A stretch of DNA of 64,000 nt, taken from Streptomyces curacoi. Its GTDB lineage: Bacteria > Actinomycetota > Actinomycetes > Streptomycetales > Streptomycetaceae. Positions 1 to 9,106 of the stretch are shown piece by piece. Both the position numbers and the translations under genes were made by a program. The DNA lies in contig NZ_KQ947988.1 in the NCBI RefSeq assembly GCF_001513975.1, forward strand, positions 642,129-706,128, read 5' to 3'. Positions within the stretch are counted from its first letter, which is position 1. Every line of letters starts with the position of its first letter. The notes beneath the pieces were generated by a model. The model saw nothing but the letters and a program-made list of their open reading frames with translations. It was not told where the DNA came from and made no database searches.

Positions 1-234
1 GATCGCGAGCCCGACGACGACCTCCGCGGCGGCGACGACCATCGTGAAGAAGGCGATGATCTGGCCGTCGAGATTGCCGTGCATCCGGGAGAAGGCGACG
101 AGCGCGAGGTTGCAGGCGTTGAGCATGAGCTCGATGCACATGAACACGACGATCGCGTTTCGCCTGATCAGCACACCTGTGGCGCCGATCGTGAACAGCA
201 GGGCCGCGAGATAGAGGTAGTTGACCGGGTTCAC
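1..234 (-). CDS. nuoK: NADH-quinone oxidoreductase subunit K (partial)
   Basis: Small membrane subunit of complex I, homologous to MrpC antiporter subunits and part of the proton-translocating arm. The first 78 residues are visible; the C-terminus lies beyond the left edge. The start is a GTG whose GTGA overlaps the nuoJ stop by 4 nt, giving an N-terminus VNPVNYLYLAALLFTIGATG. Three hydrophobic segments can be seen. The buried Glu typical of NuoK appears in a stretch reading CIELMLNACNLA, and a second one appears near AAEVVVG. The position directly after nuoJ and the overlap make this call secure. Confidence 0.95.
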   Translation of the reverse strand, partial: MNPVNYLYLAALLFTIGATGVLIRRNAIVVFMCIELMLNACNLALVAFSRMHGNLDGQIIAFFTMVVAAAEVVVGLAI

Positions 235-1073
235 TTGGACGCCTCCTCGGGCCGCTTGAAGGTCGCCGGCTCGATCGCGGTCCGCTCCAAGCGCTCCTCC
301 GCGCGCTGCTCCAGTGCCCGCAGATCGTTGAGCGCCTCGGTGGACACGTCCCGGATCTGGCCGCGCTCGCGCAGCGTCTTGCTGACCGTGAGGTCGGACG
401 GGGTGCCGTCGGGCAGCAGGCCCGCGATGTCCACTGCGTTGTGCCGGGCGTAGACGCCGGGCGCCGGCAGCGGCGGGATGTGCTTGCCTTCGCGGATGCG
501 CTGTTCGGACAGCTCGCGCTGGGTCTTGGCGCGCTCGGTGCGCTCGCGGTGCGTGAGCACCATGGCGCCGACGGCGGCCGTGATCAGCAGGGCGCCGGTG
601 ATCTCGAAGGCGAAGACGTACTTGGTGAACAGGAGGGTCGCGATGCCCTCCACATTGCCGCTCGCATTGGCCTGGGCCAGGCCGTTGAACTCCTTCAGGG
701 AGGCGTTCCCGATGCCGCCGACGAGCAGGATGCCGAACCCGAGGCCACACAGGAGGGCCAGCCACCGCTGGCCCTTGATGGTTTCCCTCAGGGAGTCCGC
801 GGCCGTGACGCCGACGAGCATCACCACGAACAGGAACAGCATCATGATCGCGCCGGTGTAGACGACGATCTGCACGATGCCCAGGAAGTAGGCGCCGTTG
901 GCAAGGTAGAACACCGCCAGGACGATCATGGTCCCGGCGAGGCAGAGCGCGCTGTGCACGGCCTTCTTCATGAAGACGGTGCACAGGGCGCCGATGACGG
1001 CGACGGTGCCGAGGATCCAGAACTGGACGGCCTCTCCGGTGGAGGTGGAGTAGGCGGCGAGCTGCTCGGTCAT
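231..1073 (-). CDS. nuoJ: NADH-quinone oxidoreductase subunit J
   Basis: Membrane subunit of complex I. Five hydrophobic segments fill residues about 15-185, including the conserved pi-bulge helix region near YTGAIMMLFLFVVMLVG. After these comes a roughly 100-residue charged cytoplasmic tail rich in Arg, Glu and Pro. At 280 aa it is longer than the usual 170-200 aa, and the excess is this tail, a pattern I associate with actinobacterial NuoJ. The start ATG overlaps the nuoI stop by 4 nt (ATGA), so translation is probably coupled along the operon. Confidence 0.96.
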   Translation of the reverse strand: MTEQLAAYSTSTGEAVQFWILGTVAVIGALCTVFMKKAVHSALCLAGTMIVLAVFYLANGAYFLGIVQIVVYTGAIMMLFLFVVMLVGVTAADSLRETIKGQRWLALLCGLGFGILLVGGIGNASLKEFNGLAQANASGNVEGIATLLFTKYVFAFEITGALLITAAVGAMVLTHRERTERAKTQRELSEQRIREGKHIPPLPAPGVYARHNAVDIAGLLPDGTPSDLTVSKTLRERGQIRDVSTEALNDLRALEQRAEERLERTAIEPATFKRPEEASK

Positions 1074-1711
1074 CGGCCGATCACCTTCTCCGAGGCCGGT
1101 TCTTCCTCGCCGAAGGTCGAGGCGGCCTCCTGCGGGACCTCACCCTGGGACACCGCGACCTGCCGGGTCGTACCGGGCGCGGCCTCCGTCACCAGACCCC
1201 GGTAGTAGTCCTGCTCGTCGGTCCCCGGGTAGATGGCGTGAGGCGTGTCGACCATGCCGTCCTCAAGCCCGGCGAGCAGCTGCTCCTTGGTGTAGATGAG
1301 GTTGGCGCGGCTGGAGTCGGCGAGCTCGAACTCGTTGGTCATCGTGAGCGCGCGCGTGGGGCACGCCTCGATGCACAGGCCGCACAGGATGCAGCGGGCG
1401 TAGTTGATCTGGTACACGCGGCCGTAGCGCTCGCCCGGTGAGTAGCGCTCCTCGTCGGTGTTGTCGGCGCCCTCCACATAGATGGCGTCGGCGGGGCAGG
1501 CCCAGGCGCACAGCTCGCAGCCGACGCACTTCTCCAGGCCGTCCGGATGGCGGTTGAGCTGGTGCCGTCCGTGGAAGCGCGGAGCGGTGGTCTTCTGCTG
1601 CTCCGGGTACTGCTCGGTCAGCCGCTTCTTGAACATGGCCTTGAAGGTCACGCCGAAGCCGGCCACGGGGTTCAGGAAACCGGGCTTGGTCTCCTTGGGC
1701 TCCTCAGCCAT
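1070..1711 (-). CDS. nuoI: NADH-quinone oxidoreductase subunit I (2 x 4Fe-4S ferredoxin-like)
   Basis: Peripheral-arm subunit that carries clusters N6a and N6b between NuoG and NuoB. Two CxxCxxCxxxCP motifs are present: Cys62/65/68/72 (CVGCELCAWACP) and Cys107/110/113/117 (CILCGLCIEACP). I chose the start MAEEPKETKP because AAAGGAGGCG precedes it at good spacing; a longer in-frame start 60 nt upstream lies inside nuoH and has no such site. The chosen start overlaps the nuoH 3' end by 8 nt. The C-terminal about 60 residues are an acidic, low-complexity extension. Confidence 0.96.
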   Translation of the reverse strand: MAEEPKETKPGFLNPVAGFGVTFKAMFKKRLTEQYPEQQKTTAPRFHGRHQLNRHPDGLEKCVGCELCAWACPADAIYVEGADNTDEERYSPGERYGRVYQINYARCILCGLCIEACPTRALTMTNEFELADSSRANLIYTKEQLLAGLEDGMVDTPHAIYPGTDEQDYYRGLVTEAAPGTTRQVAVSQGEVPQEAASTFGEEEPASEKVIGR

Positions 1712-3068
1712 CGGACGCCTCCTTTCCATCCAGAGATCCGTCACTCTGAGTATCGGGCGCACCACTGACAATCAGCTCCCGCTCACGGCGCGGGCGGCGC
1801 CGCGGGACCGGCGGAAGCTCCTGTCCGGGCAGGGGCGGTACGGGGAAACCGCCCGCCATCGCGTCGAACGCGGCGGGTCCCTCGCCGGGTTGCGCGGCCG
1901 CCTTCGTCCGCTCGCGGAACATGTCCACGACGAAGGAGAGCAGCAGCAGCGCGAGGACGCCGCCGCCGACGTAGAGGGCGATGTCGGCGAAGTCGTAGTT
2001 CTCGTTCCGAAGAGTCCGCACGGTCGCGACGAGCATCAGCCAGACCACGGAGACCGGGATCAGGACCTTCCAGCCGAGCTTCATCAGCTGGTCGTAGCGG
2101 ACCCGCGGGAGCGTGCCGCGCAGCCAGATGAAGAAGAACAGCAGCAGCTGGACCTTGACCACGAACCAGAGCAACGGCCACCAGCCTTGGTTCGCGCCCT
2201 CCCAGAAGGAGCTGATCGGATACGGGGCCCGCCAGCCGCCCAGGAAGAGCGTCACCGAGACGGCCGAGACCGTCACCATGTTCACGTACTCGGCGAGCAT
2301 GAACATCGCGAACTTGATCGACGAGTACTCGGTGTTGAAGCCGCCGACCAGGTCGCCCTCGGACTCCGGCATGTCGAAGGGGGCACGGTTGGTCTCGCCG
2401 ACCATCGTCACGATGTAGATCACGAAGGAGACCGGCAGCAGGACGATGTACCAACGGTCCTGCTGCGCCTCGACGATCGCCGACGTCGACATCGAACCGG
2501 AGTACAGGAACACCGAGGCGAAGGCGGCGCCCATCGCGATCTCGTACGAGATCATCTGCGCGCAGGACCGCAGGCCGCCGAGCAGCGGATACGTCGATCC
2601 GGAACTCCAACCCGCCAGCACGATGCCGTAGATGCCGACCGAGGCGACCGCGAGGATGTAGAGCATCGCGATCGGCAGGTCGGTGAGCTGCATCGTGGTG
2701 CGCTGCCCGAAGATCGAGATCTCGTTGCCGGCCGGGCCGAAGGGAATCACCGCGATCGCCATGAAGGCCGGGATGGCCGCGACGATCGGCGCGAGGACGT
2801 AGACCACCTTGTCCGCGCGTTTGACGATGACGTCTTCCTTGAGCATCAGCTTGATGCCGTCGGCGAGCGACTGGAGCATGCCCCAGGGGCCGTGTCGGTT
2901 GGGGCCGATGCGCAGCTGCATCCAGGCGACGACCTTGCGCTCCCAGACGATGGAGAACAGCACGGTCACCATCAGGAAGGCGAAGCAGAACACCGCCTTG
3001 ATGGCGACCAGCCACCAGGGGTCGCGGCCGAACATCGAGAGGTCTTCAGCGGCGAGGAACGGGCTCAT
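1704..3068 (-). CDS. nuoH: NADH-quinone oxidoreductase subunit H
   Basis: Membrane subunit of complex I that forms the quinone-binding chamber together with NuoB and NuoD. Eight or more transmembrane helices are visible. Signature stretches include VWERKVVAWMQLRIGPNR, the ETNRAPFDMPESEGDLVGG loop and EYSSIKFAMFMLAEY. The start MSPFLAAEDL overlaps the nuoG stop (ATGA); the upstream extension of the open frame is nuoG antiframe. A C-terminal soluble tail of about 70 residues (Pro/Arg-rich, ending DGKEASDG) exceeds the bacterial norm. Confidence 0.97.
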   Translation of the reverse strand: MSPFLAAEDLSMFGRDPWWLVAIKAVFCFAFLMVTVLFSIVWERKVVAWMQLRIGPNRHGPWGMLQSLADGIKLMLKEDVIVKRADKVVYVLAPIVAAIPAFMAIAVIPFGPAGNEISIFGQRTTMQLTDLPIAMLYILAVASVGIYGIVLAGWSSGSTYPLLGGLRSCAQMISYEIAMGAAFASVFLYSGSMSTSAIVEAQQDRWYIVLLPVSFVIYIVTMVGETNRAPFDMPESEGDLVGGFNTEYSSIKFAMFMLAEYVNMVTVSAVSVTLFLGGWRAPYPISSFWEGANQGWWPLLWFVVKVQLLLFFFIWLRGTLPRVRYDQLMKLGWKVLIPVSVVWLMLVATVRTLRNENYDFADIALYVGGGVLALLLLSFVVDMFRERTKAAAQPGEGPAAFDAMAGGFPVPPLPGQELPPVPRRRPRRERELIVSGAPDTQSDGSLDGKEASDG

Positions 3069-5569
3069 GCCTCCACCTCCTCGGGGGCCTCGGTCGCGAG
3101 GGTCGCCGGGCCGATACGGACGAGTGAACCGGGCAGCGCCCCGGTGTCGGAGGCGACGCCACCGCCCACGGAGTTCAGCGGAAGCCACACCACCCGGTCG
3201 GGCATCTCCGCGGTCTGCAGCGGGAGTTCGACCACCCCGGCGGGACCGGTCACGGCGAGGACGTCGCCGTCCTTCAGCCCGGCCTCGGCGGCCGTGGCGG
3301 CCGACAGACGCGCGTGGGCGGCGTGCCGGGTGCCGGCGAGCGCCTCGTCGCCCTCCTGGAGGACGCCCTGGTCGAGCAGCAGCCGGTGTCCGGCCAGGAC
3401 GGCCTCTCCGGCGGCCGGCCGCGGCAGCTGGCTGGCGGTCTCCACAGGTCCGGTCGCTCGTGATCCGTCCCAGGCCCCGAGCCGGTCGATCTCCGCGCGC
3501 GTGGTGCGCAGATCCGGCAGACCCAGGTGTACGTCCATGGCGTCGGCCAGCATCTGCAGCACGCGCGCGTCGGTCGGGGCCAGGCGGCGGGTCATCTGGT
3601 CCGGCTTGAGCGCGGCCTCGAAGAAGCGCACCCGGCCCTCCCAGTTGAGGAAGGCGCCGGCCTTCTCGGCGACCGCGGCGACGGGGAGGACGACGTCGGC
3701 GAGCTCGGTGACCTCGCCGGGCCGCAGCTCCAGCGACACCACGAAGCCGGCTTCGGCGAGCGCCGTACGCGCGCGTGCCGGGTCCGGCAGGTCGGCGACC
3801 TCGACGCCCGCGACCAGCAGGGCCTGGAGTTCGCCGGTCGCGGCGGCCTCGACGATCTGGCCGGTGTCGCGGCCGTAACGGTGCGGGAGTTCGGCCAGCC
3901 CCCAGACGGCGGCGACCTCCTCACGCGCGCGTGGGTCGGTCGCGGGGCGTCCGCCCGGCAGCAGCGACGGCAGCGCACCGGCCTCGATGGCACCGCGCTC
4001 CCCCGCCCGACGCGGGATCCACACCAGCTCGGCGCCGGTCGCGGACGCGGCCCGCATGGCGGCGGTGAGCCCACCGGCAACGGCGGCCAGCCGCTCGCCG
4101 ACCACGATCACCGCGCCCTCGGTGCGCAGTGCCTCGGCCGCCTCCGCTCCGGCCTCGTCCAGGCCGGCCCCGCCCGCCAGCGCGTCCAGCCACTCGGTCT
4201 CGGTGCCGGGGGCGGCGGGCAGCAGCGTGCCGCCTGCCTTCTCCAGACCGCGCGTGGCGTGGGTGGCGAGCGAGAAGACCTTCTGGCCGTGCTTGCGCCA
4301 GGCCTTGCGCAGCCGCAGGAAGATGCCGGGCGCCTCCTCCTCGGCCTCGAACCCGGCCAGCAGGACGGCCGGGGCCTTCTCCAGGGAGGTGTACGTGACG
4401 CCCGTACCGTCGAGGTCGCGGCCGTGGCCAGCGACCTGGGCGGCCAGGAAGTCGGCTTCCTCGCTGCTGTGCACGCGCGCGCGGAAGTCGATGTCGTTGG
4501 TGTCGAGCGCCACGCGCGCGAACTTGCTGTACGCGTAGGCGTCCTCGATGGTGAGACGGCCGCCGGTCAGCACGCCGGTCCGGCCGCGTGAGGCGAGCAG
4601 TCCCTGGGCCGCGATCTGCAGCGCCTCCGGCCAGGAGGCCGGTTCGAGCTCGCCCTCGGCGTTGCGCACGAGCGGCGTCTGAAGCCGGTCGCGCTGCTGG
4701 GCGTACCGGAACGCGAAGCGCCCCTTGTCGCAGATCCACTCCTCGTTGACCTCGGGGTCGTTGGCCGCGAGCCGCCGCATGACCTTGCCGCGCCGGTGGT
4801 CCGTGCGCGTCGCGCAGCCGCCGGAGCAGTGCTCGCACACCGACGGCGAGGAGACGAGGTCGAAGGGGCGGGAGCGGAACCGGTAGGCCGCCGAGGTGAG
4901 CGCGCCGACCGGGCAGATCTGGATGGTGTTGCCGGAGAAGTACGACTCGAACGGGTCGCCCTCACCGGTGCCGACCTGCTGGAGCGCGCCCCGCTCGACC
5001 AGCTCGATCATCGGGTCGCCGGCCACCTGGTTGGAGAACCGGGTGCAGCGGGCGCACAGCACGCACCGCTCGCGGTCGAGCAGCACCTGTGTCGAGATCG
5101 GGACCGGCTTCTCGTAGGTCCGCTTCCTTCCCTCGAAGCGGGACTCGGCGTGCCCGTGCGACATGGCCTGGTTCTGCAGCGGGCACTCACCGCCCTTGTC
5201 GCAGACCGGGCAGTCCAGCGGGTGGTTGATGAGCAGGAGCTCCATCACACCCTTCTGGGCCTTCTCGGCGACCGGCGAGGTGAGGTGCGTCTTCACGACC
5301 ATGCCGTCCGTGCACGTGATCGTGCAGGACGCCATCGGCTTGCGCTGGCCCTCGACCTCGACGATGCACTGGCGACAGGCGCCGGCCGGGTCAAGGAGCG
5401 GGTGGTCGCAGAAGCGGGGGATCTCGATGCCGAGCTGCTCGGCGGCCCGGATGACCAGAGTGCCCTTGGGCACGCTGATCTCGGCGCCGTCGATGGTCAG
5501 CGAGACGAGATCTGCCGGCGGGACGGCCGCCTCTCCGCCCCCGGAGGGAGCGCTCGTGGTCACGGTCAT
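3065..5569 (-). CDS. nuoG: NADH-quinone oxidoreductase subunit G
   Basis: Large iron-sulfur subunit of the peripheral arm, 834 aa. The N-terminus is a 2Fe-2S plant-ferredoxin-like domain (CDHPLLDPAGACRQC, then CTITC). It is followed by the His/Cys N5 motif (HPLDCPVCDKGGEC), the 4Fe-4S repeats (RCVLCARCTRF, CPVGALTSAAYRF) and a CEHCSGGC motif beginning the molybdopterin-oxidoreductase-like domain. The C-terminal half is the degenerate, cofactor-free molybdopterin fold with an aspartate-decarboxylase-like barrel near the end. It overlaps nuoF upstream and nuoH downstream by 4 nt each. Confidence 0.96.
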   Translation of the reverse strand: MTVTTSAPSGGGEAAVPPADLVSLTIDGAEISVPKGTLVIRAAEQLGIEIPRFCDHPLLDPAGACRQCIVEVEGQRKPMASCTITCTDGMVVKTHLTSPVAEKAQKGVMELLLINHPLDCPVCDKGGECPLQNQAMSHGHAESRFEGRKRTYEKPVPISTQVLLDRERCVLCARCTRFSNQVAGDPMIELVERGALQQVGTGEGDPFESYFSGNTIQICPVGALTSAAYRFRSRPFDLVSSPSVCEHCSGGCATRTDHRRGKVMRRLAANDPEVNEEWICDKGRFAFRYAQQRDRLQTPLVRNAEGELEPASWPEALQIAAQGLLASRGRTGVLTGGRLTIEDAYAYSKFARVALDTNDIDFRARVHSSEEADFLAAQVAGHGRDLDGTGVTYTSLEKAPAVLLAGFEAEEEAPGIFLRLRKAWRKHGQKVFSLATHATRGLEKAGGTLLPAAPGTETEWLDALAGGAGLDEAGAEAAEALRTEGAVIVVGERLAAVAGGLTAAMRAASATGAELVWIPRRAGERGAIEAGALPSLLPGGRPATDPRAREEVAAVWGLAELPHRYGRDTGQIVEAAATGELQALLVAGVEVADLPDPARARTALAEAGFVVSLELRPGEVTELADVVLPVAAVAEKAGAFLNWEGRVRFFEAALKPDQMTRRLAPTDARVLQMLADAMDVHLGLPDLRTTRAEIDRLGAWDGSRATGPVETASQLPRPAAGEAVLAGHRLLLDQGVLQEGDEALAGTRHAAHARLSAATAAEAGLKDGDVLAVTGPAGVVELPLQTAEMPDRVVWLPLNSVGGGVASDTGALPGSLVRIGPATLATEAPEEVEA

Positions 5570-6915
5570 GCGTTCACCTCCGTGCGGTGGTCGGCCCAGG
5601 CCGTGGACTTGGCCGGGTCGAAGGGGCAGCCGCGGCCCGTGATGTGCTGCTCGTACTCCTCGCGGAAGTACTTCAGCGAGGAGAAGATCGGCGAGGCGGC
5701 ACCGTCGCCGAGGGCGCAGAAGGACTTGCCGTTGATGTTGTCGGCGATGTCGTTCAGCTTGTCGAGGTCACTCATGACGCCCTTGCCGGCCTCGATGTCG
5801 CGCAGCAGCTGCACGAGCCAGTACGTGCCTTCGCGGCAGGGTGTGCACTTGCCGCAGGACTCGTGGGCGTAGAACTCGGTCCAGCGGGTGACGGCACGGA
5901 CGACGCAGGTCGTCTCGTCGAAGCACTGGAGCGCCTTCGTTCCGAGCATGGAACCCGCGGCGCCCACTCCTTCGTAGTCAAGAGGGACGTCGAGGTGCTC
6001 GTCGGTGAACATCGGCGTCGAGGAGCCGCCCGGCGTCCAGAACTTCAGGCGATGGCCCGGGCGCATGCCGCCGCTCATTTCAAGGAGCTGGCGGAGCGTG
6101 ATCCCGAGCGGGGCCTCGTACTGTCCGGGGTTCGCGACATGGCCGCTGAGCGAGTAGAGCGTGAAGCCCGGGGACTTCTCGCTGCCCATCGACCGGAACC
6201 ACTCTTTGCCCCGATTCAGGATCGCGGGAACCGACGCGATCGACTCGACGTTGTTCACAACAGTCGGGCAGGCGTAGAGACCTGCCACAGCAGGGAAGGG
6301 GGGACGGAGCCGCGGTTGACCACGGCGGCCTTCGAGCGAGTCGAGCAGTGCGGTCTCCTCACCGCAGATGTACGCGCCCGCGCCCGCGTGCACGGTGAGT
6401 TGGAGATCGAGGCCACTGCCGAGGATGTTCTCGCCGAGGAAGCCGGCCGCGTAGGCCTCGCGCACGGCCTCGTGCAACCGCCGCAGAACGGGGACGACTT
6501 CACCACGCAGATAGATGAAGGCATGCGAAGACCTGATGGCATAACACGCGATGACGATGCCCTCGATGAGGCTGTGCGGGTTCGCGAAGAGGAGCGGGAT
6601 GTCCTTGCACGTCCCGGGCTCCGATTCGTCGGCGTTGACAACTAGATAGTGCGGTTTTCCATCCCCCTGGGGAATGAACTGCCATTTCATCCCCGTCGGG
6701 AATCCCGCGCCGCCTCGCCCGCGCAGACCGGACTCCTTGACGTACGCGATCACATCGTCCGGCGACATGGCGAGCGCCTTGCGAAGTCCCTCGTAGCCTT
6801 CGTGCCTTCGGTAGACGTCCAGCGTCCAGGACCTGTCCTCGTCCCAGAAGGCCGACAGCACGGGTGCGAGCAGCTTCTCGGGGCTGTTTTCCTTCAGCTC
6901 GGGTGCCAACGTCAT
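5566..6915 (-). CDS. nuoF: NADH-quinone oxidoreductase subunit F (NADH/FMN site)
   Basis: Carries FMN, the NADH site and cluster N3, so this is where electrons enter the complex. GLRGRGGAGFPTG (residues 63-75) is the FMN/NADH glycine-rich loop, and GAGAYICGEETALLDSLEG is the second nucleotide loop. SCGKCTPCREG plus the later FCALGDG Cys ligate the 4Fe-4S cluster. The ATG shares one base with the nuoE stop (TGATG), which fixes the start; the longer open frame upstream runs antisense through nuoE. Codons between roughly 6240 and 6720 look less GC-biased than the neighbours (for example AAA, TAT, CTA, GTT), but the frame is intact. Confidence 0.97.
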   Translation of the reverse strand: MTLAPELKENSPEKLLAPVLSAFWDEDRSWTLDVYRRHEGYEGLRKALAMSPDDVIAYVKESGLRGRGGAGFPTGMKWQFIPQGDGKPHYLVVNADESEPGTCKDIPLLFANPHSLIEGIVIACYAIRSSHAFIYLRGEVVPVLRRLHEAVREAYAAGFLGENILGSGLDLQLTVHAGAGAYICGEETALLDSLEGRRGQPRLRPPFPAVAGLYACPTVVNNVESIASVPAILNRGKEWFRSMGSEKSPGFTLYSLSGHVANPGQYEAPLGITLRQLLEMSGGMRPGHRLKFWTPGGSSTPMFTDEHLDVPLDYEGVGAAGSMLGTKALQCFDETTCVVRAVTRWTEFYAHESCGKCTPCREGTYWLVQLLRDIEAGKGVMSDLDKLNDIADNINGKSFCALGDGAASPIFSSLKYFREEYEQHITGRGCPFDPAKSTAWADHRTEVNA

Positions 6916-7787
6916 CACTCCCCCTCCTCGGCGACAGGCCCTGCCGGGTGGGCGGGGTCGGACGCGGACGTTTTCTGCGGCGCGTCGTGCGAACTGAGGT
7001 GCTCGGTGGGCGACGGTTCGTGCACTGTCCTGCCCTGCGGCTCGTCGTGCGGGCCGCCGTCGCGCGGATGGACCACGCGCGCGGGTGCGGTCTCTCCCTT
7101 GGCCAGGCGGAGACCCACCAGCGACGCCGGTCCCGCACTGCCGCTCTCCTCGACGGCCCCGGGCCGCTCGTCGGGGAAGCCGGCCAGGATCCGCGCGGTC
7201 TCCTTGAAGGTGCACAGCCGCGCACCGCGCGTCGGCTCGACGTCCCGCCCCGCGCGCAGGTCGTCGACGAGGCGCTTGGCGCTGGCCGGGGTCTGGTTGT
7301 CGAAGAACTCCCAGTTGACCATCACGACCGGCGCGAAGTCGCAGGCCGCGTTGCACTCGATGTGCTCCAGGGTGACCTTGCCGTCGTCGGTGGTCTCGCC
7401 GTTGCCGACGCCCAGGTGCTCCTGGAGCTCCTCGAAGATCGCGTCACCGCCCATCACCGCGCAGAGGGTGTTGGTGCAGACGCCCACCTGGTAGTCACCG
7501 CTCGGCTTGCGCCGGTACATGGTGTAGAAGGTGGCGACCGCGGTGACCTCGGCCGTGGTCAGGCCGAGCACGTCCGCGCAGAACTGCATCCCGGTGCGCG
7601 TGACGTGGCCCTCCTCCGACTGCACGAGGTGCAGCAACGGCAGGAGGGCGGACCTGGAGTCCGGGTAGCGGGCGATCACTTCGCGCGCGTCCCTCTCCAG
7701 CCGCTCTCGAACGTCGTCCGGGTAGCCGGGCGCGGGCAGTTGGGGCATGCCCAGGCTGACGCCCCGCTCCGAAGAACTGGTGGTCAC
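6915..7787 (-). CDS. nuoE: NADH-quinone oxidoreductase subunit E
   Basis: Thioredoxin-fold 2Fe-2S subunit (cluster N1a) that pairs with NuoF. The four ligand Cys are in VCTNTLCAVMGG and ECNAACDFAPVV. The start is a GTG overlapping the nuoD stop (GTGA), reading VTTSSSERGV; the longer frame upstream is antisense to nuoD and Arg-rich. At 290 aa it is much longer than the typical 160-180 aa. The excess is a C-terminal, probably disordered tail rich in Pro, His, Asp and Ser from about residue 205. Confidence 0.96.
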   Translation of the reverse strand: MTTSSSERGVSLGMPQLPAPGYPDDVRERLERDAREVIARYPDSRSALLPLLHLVQSEEGHVTRTGMQFCADVLGLTTAEVTAVATFYTMYRRKPSGDYQVGVCTNTLCAVMGGDAIFEELQEHLGVGNGETTDDGKVTLEHIECNAACDFAPVVMVNWEFFDNQTPASAKRLVDDLRAGRDVEPTRGARLCTFKETARILAGFPDERPGAVEESGSAGPASLVGLRLAKGETAPARVVHPRDGGPHDEPQGRTVHEPSPTEHLSSHDAPQKTSASDPAHPAGPVAEEGE

Positions 7788-9106
7788 CGGTCGACGCCTC
7801 CCATCACGGGGTCGATGGACGCGACGGCAACGATGACGTCGGCGACCTGGCCGCCCTCGCACATCGCCGCCATGGCTTGCAGGTTGGTGAAGGACGGGTC
7901 ACGGAAGTGGACCCGGTAGGGGCGGGTGCCGCCGTCGGAGACGGCATGCACGCCGAGCTCGCCCTTGGGCGACTCGACGGCCGCGTACGCCTGTCCCGGC
8001 GGGACGCGGAAGCCCTCGGTGACCAGCTTGAAGTGGTGGATCAGGGCCTCCATGGAGGTGCCCATGATCTTCTTGATGTGGTCGAGGGAGTTGCCCAGTC
8101 CGTCCGGTCCCAGGGCGAGCTGGGCGGGCCAGGCGATCTTCTTGTCGGCGACCATGACCGGGCCGGGCTGGAGCCGGTCCAGGCACTGCTCGATGATCCC
8201 CAGCGACTGGCGCATCTCTTCCAGGCGGATCAGGAAGCGCCCGTAGGAGTCGCAGGTGTCGGCGGTCGGGATCTCGAAGTCGTACGTCTCGTAGTCGCAG
8301 TACGGCTGGGCCTTGCGCAGGTCGTGCGGCAGGCCGGTGGAGCGCAGGATCGGGCCGGTGGCGCCGAGGGCCATGCAGCCGGCCAGGTCGAGATAGCCGA
8401 TGTCCTGCATGCGGGCCTTGAAGATGGGGTTCCCGGTGGCGAGCTTGTCGTACTCCGGAAGGTTCTTCTTCATCTTCTTCACGAACTCGCGGATCTGGTC
8501 CACCGCGCCGGGCGGCAGGTCCTGGGCGAGTCCGCCGGGGCGGATGTACGCGTGGTTCATCCGCAGGCCCGTGATGAGCTCGTAGATGTCGAGAATCATT
8601 TCACGATCACGGAATCCGTAGATCATGATCGTGGTGGCGCCGAGCTCCATGCCGCCGGTGGCGATGCACACCAGGTGGGAGGACATCCGGTTCAGCTCCA
8701 TCAGGAGCACCCGGATGATCTTGGCTCGCTCGGTGATGTCGTCCTCGATGCCGAGGAGTTTCTCGACGGCGAGACAGTAGGCGGTCTCATTGAAGAAGGA
8801 CGTCAGGTAGTCCATGCGCGTCACGAACGTAGTGCCCTGCGTCCAGGTCCGGTACTCGAGGTTCTTCTCGATGCCGGTGTGGAGATAGCCGATGCCGCAG
8901 CGGGCCTCGGTGACGGTCTCGCCCTCGATCTCCAGGATCAGGCGCAGCACTCCGTGGGTGGAGGGGTGCTGGGGGCCCATGTTGACGACGATGCGTTCGT
9001 CGTCGGCACGGGCCGCGGACTCGACGACCTCGTCCCAGTCGCCACCGGTGACCGTGTAGACGGTCCCCTCGGTGGTTTCGCGGGCGGCTGCTGACTGCGT
9101 GCTCAC
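7784..9106 (-). CDS. nuoD: NADH-quinone oxidoreductase subunit D
   Basis: The 49-kDa-type subunit, homologous to the large subunit of NiFe hydrogenases, lining the quinone site. MGPQHPSTHGVLRL is the conserved quinone-site loop with the critical His residues. GYLHTGIEKN, MNHAYIRPGG and the C-terminal DPVMGGVDR are further family signatures. It starts at MSTQSAAARE, overlapping the nuoC stop by 4 nt, and has an N-terminal extension of about 35 residues. Length is 440 aa, normal for the family. Confidence 0.97.
   Translation of the reverse strand: MSTQSAAARETTEGTVYTVTGGDWDEVVESAARADDERIVVNMGPQHPSTHGVLRLILEIEGETVTEARCGIGYLHTGIEKNLEYRTWTQGTTFVTRMDYLTSFFNETAYCLAVEKLLGIEDDITERAKIIRVLLMELNRMSSHLVCIATGGMELGATTIMIYGFRDREMILDIYELITGLRMNHAYIRPGGLAQDLPPGAVDQIREFVKKMKKNLPEYDKLATGNPIFKARMQDIGYLDLAGCMALGATGPILRSTGLPHDLRKAQPYCDYETYDFEIPTADTCDSYGRFLIRLEEMRQSLGIIEQCLDRLQPGPVMVADKKIAWPAQLALGPDGLGNSLDHIKKIMGTSMEALIHHFKLVTEGFRVPPGQAYAAVESPKGELGVHAVSDGGTRPYRVHFRDPSFTNLQAMAAMCEGGQVADVIVAVASIDPVMGGVDR

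Noticed and set aside
1482..3878. Long plus-strand open frame of 798 codons
   Set aside because: Antisense to nuoI/nuoH/nuoG; amino-acid content is Arg/His/Asp-rich as expected from the complementary strand of high-GC3 genes.
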